From Streptomyces sp. P9-A2 (lineage in GTDB: Bacteria; Actinomycetota; Actinomycetes; Streptomycetales; Streptomycetaceae), in assembly GCF_036634175.1 (NCBI RefSeq), contig NZ_JAZIFX010000001.1, positions 7,936,001-8,000,000 of the forward strand: a stretch of 64,000 nt of DNA, read 5' to 3'. The notes beneath the pieces are model-generated. The model ran no database searches, was not told the origin of the DNA, and saw only the letters and a list, made by a program, of their open reading frames with translations. Position numbers and translations under genes: made by a program. Below are positions 35,249-42,837 of this stretch, one piece after another (within the stretch, counting starts at the first letter, position 1; every line of letters begins with the position of its first letter).

Positions 35249-35494
35249 ATGCCTGCTCTGAATGTGGAGTTCAGCGACCGTGAACTCGAGGACCTGCGGC
35301 AGATCGCCAAGGAGCGCGGTACATCGATGAAAGCGTTGGTGCGGGAGGCGGCCGCGGCCGACATCGCCCGCCACCGGGCACTCCAGGAGGGTGCGGAGGC
35401 ATTCCGCCGGTTCTTCGCCTCGCACGCCGCCGAATTCGCCGCCGCCTTCCCGGACGACGAACCGCGGGCCAGGGGCGCGGGACGGGCCGCCTGA
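35249..35494 (+). CDS. Ribbon-helix-helix-type antitoxin
   Basis: The 81-residue protein begins with a beta-strand and two helices typical of ribbon-helix-helix DNA binding: LNVEFSDRELEDLRQIAKER then GTSMKALVREAAAADI. A C-terminal tail that would wrap the toxin follows (FRRFFASHAAEFAAAF). It is separated by three bases from the Fic-like gene, the usual order for a type II toxin-antitoxin pair. It should both neutralise the toxin and repress the operon through the inverted repeat upstream. Confidence 0.82.
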   Translation: MPALNVEFSDRELEDLRQIAKERGTSMKALVREAAAADIARHRALQEGAEAFRRFFASHAAEFAAAFPDDEPRARGAGRAA

Positions 35495-35497
35495 CCG

Positions 35498-35875
35498 ATG
35501 GCATCCGTTCTGCACATCGACGTGCCCTGGCTGCTCCAGCGGCACGAGGAGGTCCTTCCGGACCAGCCCACCGTCAACGACTTCTCGGCGCTGGTCGCCG
35601 CCGTCGCCCGGCACCGGGTCGATCCGCCCCGTCTCGGCGTGGACTCGGACGCGGCCTGGCGGGCCGCCGCCCTGCTGCACACTCTCGCCCTGCTCCGCCC
35701 CCTGCCGTCGGCCAACGCCCGCTTCGCCTGTGCCACGGCGGTGGCGTACATGTTCGTCAGCGGCGTCGGCATCGACCCGCCCTACGGAGCGATCGTCGAC
35801 CTCGCCCGTGATCTGATGTCCGGTACGACGGATGTCTACGGAGCCGCGGACCGGCTCCGCTCCTGGCAGATCTGA
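35498..35875 (+). CDS. Doc-like toxin with degenerate Fic core
   Basis: The 125-residue protein is all-helical and has the length of Doc toxins. The Fic core, normally HxFx(D/E)(A/G)N(K/G)R, reads RPLPSANAR at residues 67-75: the helix-capping A72, N73 and R75 are kept, while the catalytic His, the Phe, the acidic residue and the Lys are Arg, Leu, Ser and Ala. Doc phosphorylates EF-Tu using this core, so the chemistry here must be different or absent. Paired with the RHH antitoxin upstream. Confidence 0.78.
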   Translation: MASVLHIDVPWLLQRHEEVLPDQPTVNDFSALVAAVARHRVDPPRLGVDSDAAWRAAALLHTLALLRPLPSANARFACATAVAYMFVSGVGIDPPYGAIVDLARDLMSGTTDVYGAADRLRSWQI

Positions 35876-36212
35876 CACCACCGCCGGAATGCGAGAACCG
35901 GTGAACCACGGGAAAACGCAGGTGGAAAGCCGATGCGGGCGACTCCGGTCGCGTTTTTCCTTTTGACTTTCTGTCAACGAGTGGAGGTCTTCCCGGTGTC
36001 TTGTTGGCCGTGTGCCGGTTGTGCGAGAGTGAGCCACCCGTGAGGGGGTAAAATCCGGGGTCGCACGCGCGTTGATGAACCGGGTCCGCTTTCACCATCG
36101 GTGAATTCGCGCCCTCCCGCGCAACGCCGCCAAAGAGGTACGGACCACGTGGGACTTCCCTTTTCGGCGTCAGAACTTCTGTGTCACCTGCGTGTGGGAA
36201 GGAACCATCTCA
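35876..36212. other. Upstream region of paralogue 2, with the shared inverted repeat
   Basis: No gene is present. The region is relatively AT-rich around 35940-35980 and contains the TTGAC-N5-GTCAA repeat. From 35998 it has GTCTTGTTGGCCGTGTGCC, similar in parts to the corresponding region before paralogue 1. Confidence 0.6.
35963..35977. promoter_or_regulatory. Inverted repeat TTGAC-N5-GTCAA (shared)
   Basis: TTGACTTTCTGTCAA is 235 bp before the start of the second sigma/ricin protein and has the same arms and spacer length as the repeat at 29552-29566. Confidence 0.55.
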
Positions 36213-37841
36213 GTGCCCACCCCCCATTCCCCTCGGTCTCCTCATCCCCCTCCCGGAGGGGACCCGGGGGAGTCCGACGAGTCCCTCGCCGCACGGTTGC
36301 GAGGCCGTCCGGAGGGCGAGGCAACCCATTCCGTCGCGATGCTGACGGCACGTCACTGGTCGGCCATGCACGACTACGCGACCGTCTGCCTCGCCTCGTC
36401 GGGGCCGACCGCCGCCATGGTCACCGCGGCGGCACAGCACCGCGTCCTGAACCGGGCCGCCCTCGGTGAACAGGCCGTCGCCCTGCGCCCGGTGCTGCTG
36501 GTGGCCGTGCGGGACACGGTCCGGGAGTGGGCCTCGGACGACCGGACCGCCGGCGCCCTGCCGGAGCTGCTGAAGCCGGCCGGCGGGCGCGCCCTGCGCG
36601 CGGCCAGGACGATGACGCCGGAGAACCGCACGCTCGCCCAGCGCTCGTTCCGGTCCCTGCCCGCCCTCGCCCGCTGCGTGCTCTGGCACGTCGAGGTCGA
36701 GGCCGAACCCATATCCGTTCCGGCCGGCCTCCTCGGCATCGATCCCGACATCGCCTCGGGCACGCTCCAACAGGCGCGTGACGCCTTCCGGCAGGGCTGT
36801 GTCCACGCCCATCAGGAACTCGCGCCGACGAAGGACTGCCGGTTCTACAACCGGCTCCTCGACGTTCCCATCCGCCGCGGCAAAACCCTGCTCCCCGACG
36901 TCCAGCAGCACCTGGCGGAATGCCGCTACTGCCGCAACGCGGCCGAGCAGCTGAGCCATTTCGAGGGCGAGCTCGGCACGCTCATCACCGAGGCCGTTCT
37001 CGGCTGGGGCGCCCGCCGCTACCTCGACTCGCGCCCCGGCCGGGCGACACCGGGCCCGCGCGGCGGCCGCACCACCCGCCGCGGACACCGGTCGGACGAC
37101 AGTCGGCACCGCCTGCTGTCCCGCATCCCCGCCCCCGCCCGCCTCACCGGCCTCGGACTCCCGGATGCCGTGCGCTCCACCAGGACCCTGCTCACCGGCC
37201 TCGGCGCCGTCTCGGCCGGTGTGCTGGTGAGCGTGCTCATCGCCGGGGGCTCCTCACCCGACGGCAGCGGCACCGACCCGACCGGCGCCACCAGCGCGGC
37301 CGGCGGCCGGGGGGTCGTACCGACCGAGTCCCCGCCGGGCGTGGCCGGACTGCCCACCGGGCCGCAGCCGGCCCTCCTGCGCAACGTCGCCTCCGGCCTG
37401 TGCCTCGACACCCGGGGCGAGCCCCAGGACGGCGCCGGTACCCGGCTCACGGGCTGCTCCTCGCGGCTGAGCCAGCAGTGGACCTATGAGGAGGACGGGC
37501 TGCTGCGCAGCGTGGCCGACCCGGGCCTGTGCCTGGACGCGCACAAGGACGCCGGGGTCGTCGTCCTGGCCACCTGCGCCGACGCCGGCGAGGACCGGGC
37601 CGACGACGTGCGCTACGAGCTCACCGGGCAGGGTGAGTTGCTGCCCCGCTGGGACGAACGGCTGGCGCTCACCCCGGCCGCCCCCGATGCGAACGCCGAC
37701 ATCGTCATCAGGGTGCGGGACCGGACCGAGGACCAGCGCTGGGTGACCGAGCCGCCGGCCTCCGCCGAGGAGGCCCTGTCGATCAGCCGCACCCGTACCC
37801 CGGCGGCACGGCACATGGAGCAGGCCGGGCCGGTCGCGTGA
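36213..37841 (+). CDS. Sigma-like / zinc-finger / TM / ricin-lectin membrane protein, paralogue 2
   Basis: This 542-residue protein has the same order of parts as the one at 29845. Sigma-region-2-like helices (MLTARHWSAMHDYATVC, LRPVLLVAVRDTVREW) are followed by a region-4-like segment (FRSLPALARCVLWHVEVEAE). A zinc finger with H233-x3-C237-x2-C240 comes next, then a basic linker, one membrane helix (324-346) and a ricin-B lectin domain (ASGLCLDTRG, QQWTYEEDGLLRSV, LCLDAHKDAG). The sigma-like part is more diverged than in paralogue 1. GGAAGGAA precedes the GTG. Probably a glycan-sensing transcription or anti-sigma device. Confidence 0.8.
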   Translation: MPTPHSPRSPHPPPGGDPGESDESLAARLRGRPEGEATHSVAMLTARHWSAMHDYATVCLASSGPTAAMVTAAAQHRVLNRAALGEQAVALRPVLLVAVRDTVREWASDDRTAGALPELLKPAGGRALRAARTMTPENRTLAQRSFRSLPALARCVLWHVEVEAEPISVPAGLLGIDPDIASGTLQQARDAFRQGCVHAHQELAPTKDCRFYNRLLDVPIRRGKTLLPDVQQHLAECRYCRNAAEQLSHFEGELGTLITEAVLGWGARRYLDSRPGRATPGPRGGRTTRRGHRSDDSRHRLLSRIPAPARLTGLGLPDAVRSTRTLLTGLGAVSAGVLVSVLIAGGSSPDGSGTDPTGATSAAGGRGVVPTESPPGVAGLPTGPQPALLRNVASGLCLDTRGEPQDGAGTRLTGCSSRLSQQWTYEEDGLLRSVADPGLCLDAHKDAGVVVLATCADAGEDRADDVRYELTGQGELLPRWDERLALTPAAPDANADIVIRVRDRTEDQRWVTEPPASAEEALSISRTRTPAARHMEQAGPVA

Positions 37842-37867
37842 ACGGCGCGCCGGGGCGGTGACATGAG

Positions 37868-37920
37868 CCGCGCGCAGGGCCGGGGGAGCGGGCACGGAAG
37901 TCCACCGGCCCGGCGCGCGG
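37868..37920. terminator. 16-bp stem hairpin between convergent genes
   Basis: CCGCGCGCAGGGCCGG (37868-37883) pairs with 37905-37920 with one mismatch around a 21-base loop. It lies 13 bases from the stop of the flavoenzyme and about 27 bases past the stop of paralogue 2. Confidence 0.75.
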
Positions 37921-37933
37921 TACCCCGGCCGGG

Positions 37934-39103
37934 TCAGCCGGGGCCCTCCACGAGGTCGCCGGGCCCGATCGTGGCCGGGCCGGCGTGCCCGGACAGGGCG
38001 AGGGTGAGGTCCAGTTCGGCGAGCAGGCAGCGGATCACGTGCTCGACCCCCGCCTGCCCGTCGAGGCCGAGCCCGTAGACGTACGGCCGTCCGACGAGCA
38101 CGGCCCGGGCGCCGAGGGCGAGCGCCTTGAAGACGTCGTCGCCGGTGCGGACACCGCTGTCGAACAGTACGGTCAGCCGGTCGCCGACGGCGGCCGCCAC
38201 CCCGGGCAGCGCGTCCGCCGCCGCGACGGCCCCGGCCACCTGACGGCCGCCGTGGTTGGACACCACCACCCCGTCCATCCCGGCATCGGCCGCGAGCCGG
38301 GCGTCGTCCGGGTGCAGCACGCCCTTGAGGAGGATCGGGCCGTCCCAGTTCTCCCGCAGGAACGCGAGGTCGGGCCAGGTCTTGGCGGGGTCGGAGAACA
38401 TACCGACGAAATGCATCACCGCCGCGTTCGGGTCCTCGTGCACGGGCTTGGCCAGGCCGGCCAGGAAGGCGGGGTCCGAGAAGTAGTTGGCGGTGCCCAC
38501 CCCGTGCAGGAACGGCAGAAAGGCCTGGTCCAGGTCACGCGGCCGCCAGGACAGCAGGGGAGTGTCCAGAGTGACCACCAAAGCCGTGAACCCGGCGGCC
38601 CTGGCCCGGCCCAGGAAACTCCGGGTGACCTCGGGGTCCTTCGGCCAGTACAGCTGGAACCAGCGCTCCGCGTCGCCCATCACCTCCGCGACCTCTTCCA
38701 TCGGCGTGCTGGACGCGGAGGACAGCACGAACGGCACTCCCTGCGCGGCGGCGGCCCGCGCGGCGGCCGGTTCGGCGTCCGGGTGCATCAGGGACAGCAC
38801 CCCGACCGGCGCCAGCGCGAGCGGCGCCGGCAGCGCGCGGCCGAGCACCTCCACCGAAAGATCGCGCTCGTGCACGTCCCGCAGCATGCGCGGCACGATC
38901 CGGTGGCGCGCGAGAGCCGCCCGGTTGGCGCGCGCGGTACTGCCGTCGCCCGCGCTGCCCGCCACGTAACCGACCGGACCCGGTCCGAGCCGCCGCTCGG
39001 TCAGCTCCTCCAGCCGGGTCAGGTCCGTGGGCAGCCGGGGCACGGCACCCGTCATCCCGTTCAGGTAGATCTCGTACTGGAAGTCCGCCCAGTGCTCGGC
39101 CAT
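37934..39103 (-). CDS. FMN-dependent alpha-hydroxy-acid oxidase (lactate 2-monooxygenase-like)
   Basis: The 389-residue protein is a complete FMN-dependent alpha-hydroxy-acid dehydrogenase barrel. It has PLALAPVGVLSLMHPDAEPA, the FQLYWPKD strand, and the catalytic base in VVSNHGGRQV, then VLFDSGVRTGDDVFKALALG for the FMN phosphate. The start FQYEIYLNGMTGAVP is typical of lactate 2-monooxygenases, which convert L-lactate to acetate and CO2. Other 2-hydroxy acids are possible substrates. It is a single gene with a terminator at its 3' end. Confidence 0.88.
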   Translation of the reverse strand: MAEHWADFQYEIYLNGMTGAVPRLPTDLTRLEELTERRLGPGPVGYVAGSAGDGSTARANRAALARHRIVPRMLRDVHERDLSVEVLGRALPAPLALAPVGVLSLMHPDAEPAAARAAAAQGVPFVLSSASSTPMEEVAEVMGDAERWFQLYWPKDPEVTRSFLGRARAAGFTALVVTLDTPLLSWRPRDLDQAFLPFLHGVGTANYFSDPAFLAGLAKPVHEDPNAAVMHFVGMFSDPAKTWPDLAFLRENWDGPILLKGVLHPDDARLAADAGMDGVVVSNHGGRQVAGAVAAADALPGVAAAVGDRLTVLFDSGVRTGDDVFKALALGARAVLVGRPYVYGLGLDGQAGVEHVIRCLLAELDLTLALSGHAGPATIGPGDLVEGPG

Positions 39104-39439
39104 ACGACGCTCCCGCCTCTCCTCGTCGAGCCGACTGAATCATGAACAGAAGGCGTCACGGAACGGTCTGTCGGGAACGGAAACGGAATGTTTCAGGCCT
39201 ATTGCGAAACAGTGGGAATTCAGCCATCTGACCACTTCGCACAAGCGCCGGCCGTGCGGTTACCGGGTTCACGCCCGCACATTCCGTTACTTCACGCCAC
39301 TGATTCAATACGCAATGTTACTGAAAGCGGCCCGGTCGACGTGTGTTTCCGCAGCGGACTCGGCAGACTCCCGCTCGCCGGTCCGGCACCACCGAGCACG
39401 GGCCGGCCACTCGTCGAAACGAGCGGAAGGATGCACACA
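39104..39439. other. Divergent intergenic region
   Basis: This gap separates the flavoenzyme (minus) from the protease inhibitor (plus) and must hold both promoters. It is AT-richer from 39180 to 39330. No boxes or operators are convincing, and there is no gene. Confidence 0.45.
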
Positions 39440-39874
39440 ATGCGGAACACCGCGCGCTGGGCCACCACCATCGGCCTGACCGCCGCAGCAGTCTGCGCAC
39501 CTCTGTCCGGGGCCGCGTCGGCCGCGCCGGGAGGCGCACCCTCCGCGCTCTACGCCCCGTCGGCCCTGGTGCTCACCATGGGTCACGGGGAGAGCGCCAT
39601 GACCGTCACACCGGAGCGCGCGGTCACCCTGACCTGTGCCCCCGGCCCCTCCGGCACCCACCCGGCCGCGGCCGCGGCGTGCGGGGAACTGGCCGCGGTG
39701 GACGGCGATCTGCGGACCCTTGAGGCGAGAGACGGCGTGCTCTGCACCCACCAGTACGACCCGGTCGTCGTCACCGTCGACGGGGTATGGCAGGGACAGC
39801 GGCTCTCGTACGAGCGCACCTTCGCCAACGAGTGCGTGATGAACGCCCACGGTTCGGGCGTCCTCACGTTCTGA
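39440..39874 (+). CDS. Subtilisin inhibitor-like (SSI family) secreted protein
   Basis: The 144-residue precursor has a Sec signal (about residues 1-29, ending GAASA-A) and a mature SSI domain. The [10 protein letters not shown] opening, four cysteines (C66, C81, C102, C132) and the NAHGS ending are all present. The reactive loop reads CTHQYDPV, aligning with CPMVYDPV of S. albogriseolus SSI, so P1 is His104 and P1' is Gln. P1 in this family is usually Met, Lys or Arg; His should alter the target protease. GGAAGG fits ATG 39440 better than ATG 39431. A secreted S1 protease gene lies 1.2 kb away. Confidence 0.92.
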   Translation: MRNTARWATTIGLTAAAVCAPLSGAASAAPGGAPSALYAPSALVLTMGHGESAMTVTPERAVTLTCAPGPSGTHPAAAAACGELAAVDGDLRTLEARDGVLCTHQYDPVVVTVDGVWQGQRLSYERTFANECVMNAHGSGVLTF

Positions 39875-39960
39875 GACCGGGACCGCACGGTTCCCGTGAC
39901 CGCGTGGCGGTCGGGTACTGGGGAGTGCCGATCTCCTCGCGGAACGTGCGGCCCCGCAAG

Positions 39961-39999
39961 GGAGGCCGGCGGGCGGAGTGGGGCCGCCCGCCGGCCTCC
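39961..39999. terminator. 16-bp perfect stem hairpin
   Basis: GGAGGCCGGCGGGCGG (39961-39976) pairs exactly with 39984-39999 around AGTGGGG. It follows the stop of the SSI gene by 86 bases and would terminate it. Confidence 0.85.
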
Positions 40000-40021
40000 G
40001 GCGTGTCCGGGGCGGGTGTCC

Positions 40022-40049
40022 GGGGCGGGTGTCCGCGGACACCCGCCCC
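40022..40049. terminator. 28-bp palindrome, second convergent terminator
   Basis: GGGGCGGGTGTCC (40022-40034) and its complement (40037-40049) are separated only by GC. The left arm is a tandem duplicate of the 13 bases before it. It is two bases past the stop of the minus-strand exporter remnant. Confidence 0.8.
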
Positions 40050-40051
40050 CG

Positions 40052-40156
40052 TCACGCCGGCTGACGCCGCACCAGCTCGCGCAGCCGGCCGCCCGGCGCC
40101 CTGAGCGCGTCCAGCACGAGGTCGCCCCCGGGCCCTTCCAACACGGTCGTCGTCAT
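40052..40156 (-). pseudogene. 5' stub of second NHLP-type bacteriocin exporter ATPase
   Basis: An ATG at 40156 opens a 34-codon frame (MTTTVLEGPGGDLVLDALRA) that stops at 40052. It lies directly after the truncated exporter gene, where the second ABC subunit of NHLP/NHLM bacteriocin export systems would be. Nothing of its transmembrane or ATPase parts is left. Identification rests on position and order, so it is tentative. Confidence 0.4.
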
Positions 40157-40157
40157 C

Positions 40158-40703
40158 TCAGCGCTCCCTGACCGGCGCGGCGTACGCGCCACCGCGCGCC
40201 ACCAGCTCCTCGTGCCGCCCGCGCTCCTCGACCGTGCCGTGGTCGAGGGCGATGATCTCGTCGCTGTCCCGGACCGTGCTCAGCCGGTGCGCGATCACCA
40301 CGCAGGCACAGCCGCGACGGCGCAGGTTGTCCATCACGACCAGCTCGGTCTCGGCGTCCAGCGCGCTGGTCACCTCGTCCAGGACCAGGATGCTCGGCCG
40401 CCGCACCGGCGCCCGCGCGATCTCCAGCCGCTGAAGCTGCCCGCCGGAGAAGTTCCGGCCGCGCAGCAGGTTCGCCTGTTGGAGCCAGGTCAGCACCAGG
40501 GTGAGCAGGACAAAGACGCCCATCGACGTGAACAGCACGCCCAGCATCGACGTCCGTCCGCCGATCGGGAATTCGTCGATGAAGGTACGGCCGAGGCCGG
40601 GCATCGCCGCGCCGACCGCCACCAGCAGCAGGCTCGACAGCACCACCGCGGGCATCGTCCCCGCCGTGCCCCACCGTGCCGTGCCGTGCAGCCGGGCCGG
40701 CAT
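40158..40703 (-). pseudogene. NHLP-type bacteriocin export ABC transporter, internally deleted
   Basis: The 181-codon frame has membrane-helix sequence at its start ([29 protein letters not shown]) and then jumps directly to the end of an ABC ATPase: [53 protein letters not shown]. Walker A, most helices and the N-terminal C39 peptidase are missing. The signature fits NHLP/NHLM peptidase-permease-ATPase exporters of ribosomal peptides. The deletion keeps the frame open but cannot yield a working transporter. No precursor peptide gene was found nearby. Confidence 0.78.
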
Positions 40704-41092
40704 CGCGCCGAGAACTCCTGGCTTACGGCCGCCCCGGGGGAAGTCCGGCCCGGGTTCCAGGACCAGGACGACACCGGTGAAACGGCCGGCCTGTGGAGGG
40801 CCGCCGGCCCGGTGACCGGTCCGGGCATGGGATGCGCAGATTCACCGAAGCCGGGATTCCGCATTCCGGGAGAGACGGAACGTATACGTCCGGTCGCGGT
40901 ACGTGTTGCTTCCGGGAGGGTCGCCGTACGCCGGGCCGGACACGCCGGTCGGCCGATTCCGTGTCCCAAACCGGTTGACCGCGAACGGATTTGAACGCTC
41001 GGCGGGACCCGTGCGTACCAACAGCCATCCAGGCGCCCCCGACAGCCGCCGAACGGCGGCACGACTCCGGTCCCCCCAGGAGGTCGAGAAGT
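40704..41092. other. Intergenic region upstream of the protease
   Basis: No gene is supported in this 389-bp gap. A short palindrome ACGTATACGT is at 40880-40889, in a position where an operator of the protease gene could lie. Confidence 0.45.
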
Positions 41093-42427
41093 TTGAGTCA
41101 CAAGCGAATTCCGAAGCGCAAGGCCGCGATAGCGGTGGGCGGCGTGGTGGCGCTCGGCGCCGCCGCGCTCCTGCTCCCCCACGCCAACGCGTCACAGGAC
41201 GGCGCGTCGGGCGACGCGGCGGCCGCGCCGAAGACCCTCAAGGCGACGGATGCCTCGGACCTCGCCTCACAGCTCGCCGGGCTCCTCGGCGACGCGTTCG
41301 CCGGCTCCTACTACGACGGCGACAAGCAGCAGCTCGTCGTCAACGTCGTACCCGGCGACAACAACAACGTGATCGTGCAGGCGAAGAAGGCGGGCGCGAC
41401 CGTCCGCGAGGTCGACAACAGCATGACCGAACTGGCCGAGGGCAAGCAGACGCTGAAGACCGAGGCCACCATCCCCGGCACCTCGTGGGCCGTCGACCCG
41501 CGCACCAACAAGATCCTGGTCACCGCCGACTCCACGGTGACCGGCGAGAAGTGGGACAGACTGGAGTCCACCGTGCAGGGCCTCGGCTCCGGCATGGCGA
41601 CCATCAAGAAGTCGGAGGGCACGTTCAGGACCTTCGCCTCGGGCGGGGACGCGATCTTCTCCGGCGGCGCGCGCTGCTCGCTCGGCTTCAACGTCACCGC
41701 GGACGACGGAGCGCCCGCCTTCCTGACCGCCGGTCACTGCGCGGTCGCGGCCGACCAGTGGTCCGACGCGCAGAACGGCCAGCCGATCGCCACCGTCGAC
41801 CAGGCGGTCTTCCCCGGCGAGGGCGACTTCGCACTCGTCCGGTACGACGACCCGGCCACCGAAGCGCCGAGCGACGTCGACGTGGGCGGTCAGACGGTCC
41901 AGATCACCGAGGCCGCGGAGGCCACCGTCGGCCAGGAGGTGTTCCGGATGGGCAGCACCACCGGGCTCGCCGACGGCCAGGTCCTCGGACTCGACGCCAC
42001 GGTGAACTATCCGGAGGGCACGGTCACCGGTCTCATCCAGACCGACGTCTGTGCCGAACCCGGCGACAGCGGCGGCTCGATGTTCACCCGGGACGGTCTC
42101 GCGATCGGTCTGACCTCGGGCGGCAGCGGCGACTGCACCGTCGGCGGCGAGACCTTCTTCCAGCCGGTCACCACCGCCCTGGCGGCGGTCGGTGCGACCC
42201 TCGGCGAGGCCGGCGCGGGCGCCGGAGCCGGCGACCAGGCGGGTGGCGAAGAGGCCGGCGGTGAGGACGCGGGCGCCGGCGAGGCCGGCGGTGAGGACAC
42301 CGGTACGGGCGACCAGGCCGGCGAAGTCGGTGGCGAGGAAGCGGGCCAGGACGACGGGACCGGTTACGGTGCCGGCCAGGGTGCCGAGGACGGCGCAGGC
42401 GACGACGGCCTGCCCGAGACCCACTGA
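41093..42427 (+). CDS. Streptogrisin-type S1 serine protease with acidic tail
   Basis: The 444-residue preproprotein starts with TTG after AGGAGGT. It has a signal peptide (KRIPKRKAAIAVGGVVALG, cleaved near ANA), a propeptide of about 150 residues, and a mature chymotrypsin-like domain beginning near FASGGDAIFSGG. The triad is His215 (LTAGHC), Asp245 (GEGDFALV) and Ser326 (EPGDSGGS). The last 70 residues or so are a low-complexity Gly/Glu/Asp/Ala tail with EAGGED-like repeats, absent from typical streptogrisins, and may tether the enzyme or bind cations. Secreted; related to SGPC/SGPE-type enzymes. Confidence 0.92.
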   Translation: MSHKRIPKRKAAIAVGGVVALGAAALLLPHANASQDGASGDAAAAPKTLKATDASDLASQLAGLLGDAFAGSYYDGDKQQLVVNVVPGDNNNVIVQAKKAGATVREVDNSMTELAEGKQTLKTEATIPGTSWAVDPRTNKILVTADSTVTGEKWDRLESTVQGLGSGMATIKKSEGTFRTFASGGDAIFSGGARCSLGFNVTADDGAPAFLTAGHCAVAADQWSDAQNGQPIATVDQAVFPGEGDFALVRYDDPATEAPSDVDVGGQTVQITEAAEATVGQEVFRMGSTTGLADGQVLGLDATVNYPEGTVTGLIQTDVCAEPGDSGGSMFTRDGLAIGLTSGGSGDCTVGGETFFQPVTTALAAVGATLGEAGAGAGAGDQAGGEEAGGEDAGAGEAGGEDTGTGDQAGEVGGEEAGQDDGTGYGAGQGAEDGAGDDGLPETH

Positions 42428-42457
42428 CCGAGATCCATCGAACCTCTTTCGAGGGAA

Positions 42458-42477
42458 CCACCGGCTGCAGCCGGTGG
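42458..42477. terminator. 20-bp palindrome after the protease
   Basis: CCACCGGCTGCAGCCGGTGG is a perfect palindrome 30 bases past the protease stop codon. Confidence 0.7.
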
Positions 42478-42665
42478 GGGAATCGAATCCCTGGCGTACG
42501 TCTCCGGTGTCCCGCAAGGGATCGGTTCGGGCTGGACGGCAACCCTCGGGTGGGAATCCCTCTTCCTTCGGGAGGGGAGCGGAGTCACTGACCGGATCCC
42601 GCTGACCGCCCCGGCACCCCACCCCGGCCCTGATCGCACCAGGCAGAGCCGAGGACGGGCCGGGC

Positions 42666-42715
42666 CCGCCGCCTCCGGTCCACCACGGCACACCGTGGTG
42701 GACCGGAGGCGGCGG
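42666..42715. terminator. 23-bp stem, 4-base loop hairpin
   Basis: Bases 42666-42688 (starting CCGCCGCCTCCGGTCC) pair without mismatch with 42693-42715 around CACA. It stands 240 bp past the protease and may be a terminator or part of a regulatory structure. Confidence 0.8.
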
Positions 42716-42743
42716 CACACCGATACGCGCAGCCGTCCCGCAC

Positions 42744-42807
42744 GCGCAGCCCCTGCGGCATGACATCGCCCCGTCGGCGGGGCGATGTCATGCCGCAGGG
42801 GCTGCGC
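42744..42807. terminator. 30-bp stem, 4-base loop hairpin
   Basis: Bases 42744-42773 (starting GCGCAGCCCCTGCGGC) pair exactly with 42778-42807 around TCGG. It ends about 30 bases before the likely start of the phosphatase gene and close to a TATAAG -10 candidate (42815-42820). It probably insulates that promoter from read-through, though an operator or attenuator role is possible. Confidence 0.8.
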
Positions 42808-42837
42808 AGGTGTCGTATAAGCGCTGTAATAGCCAAC

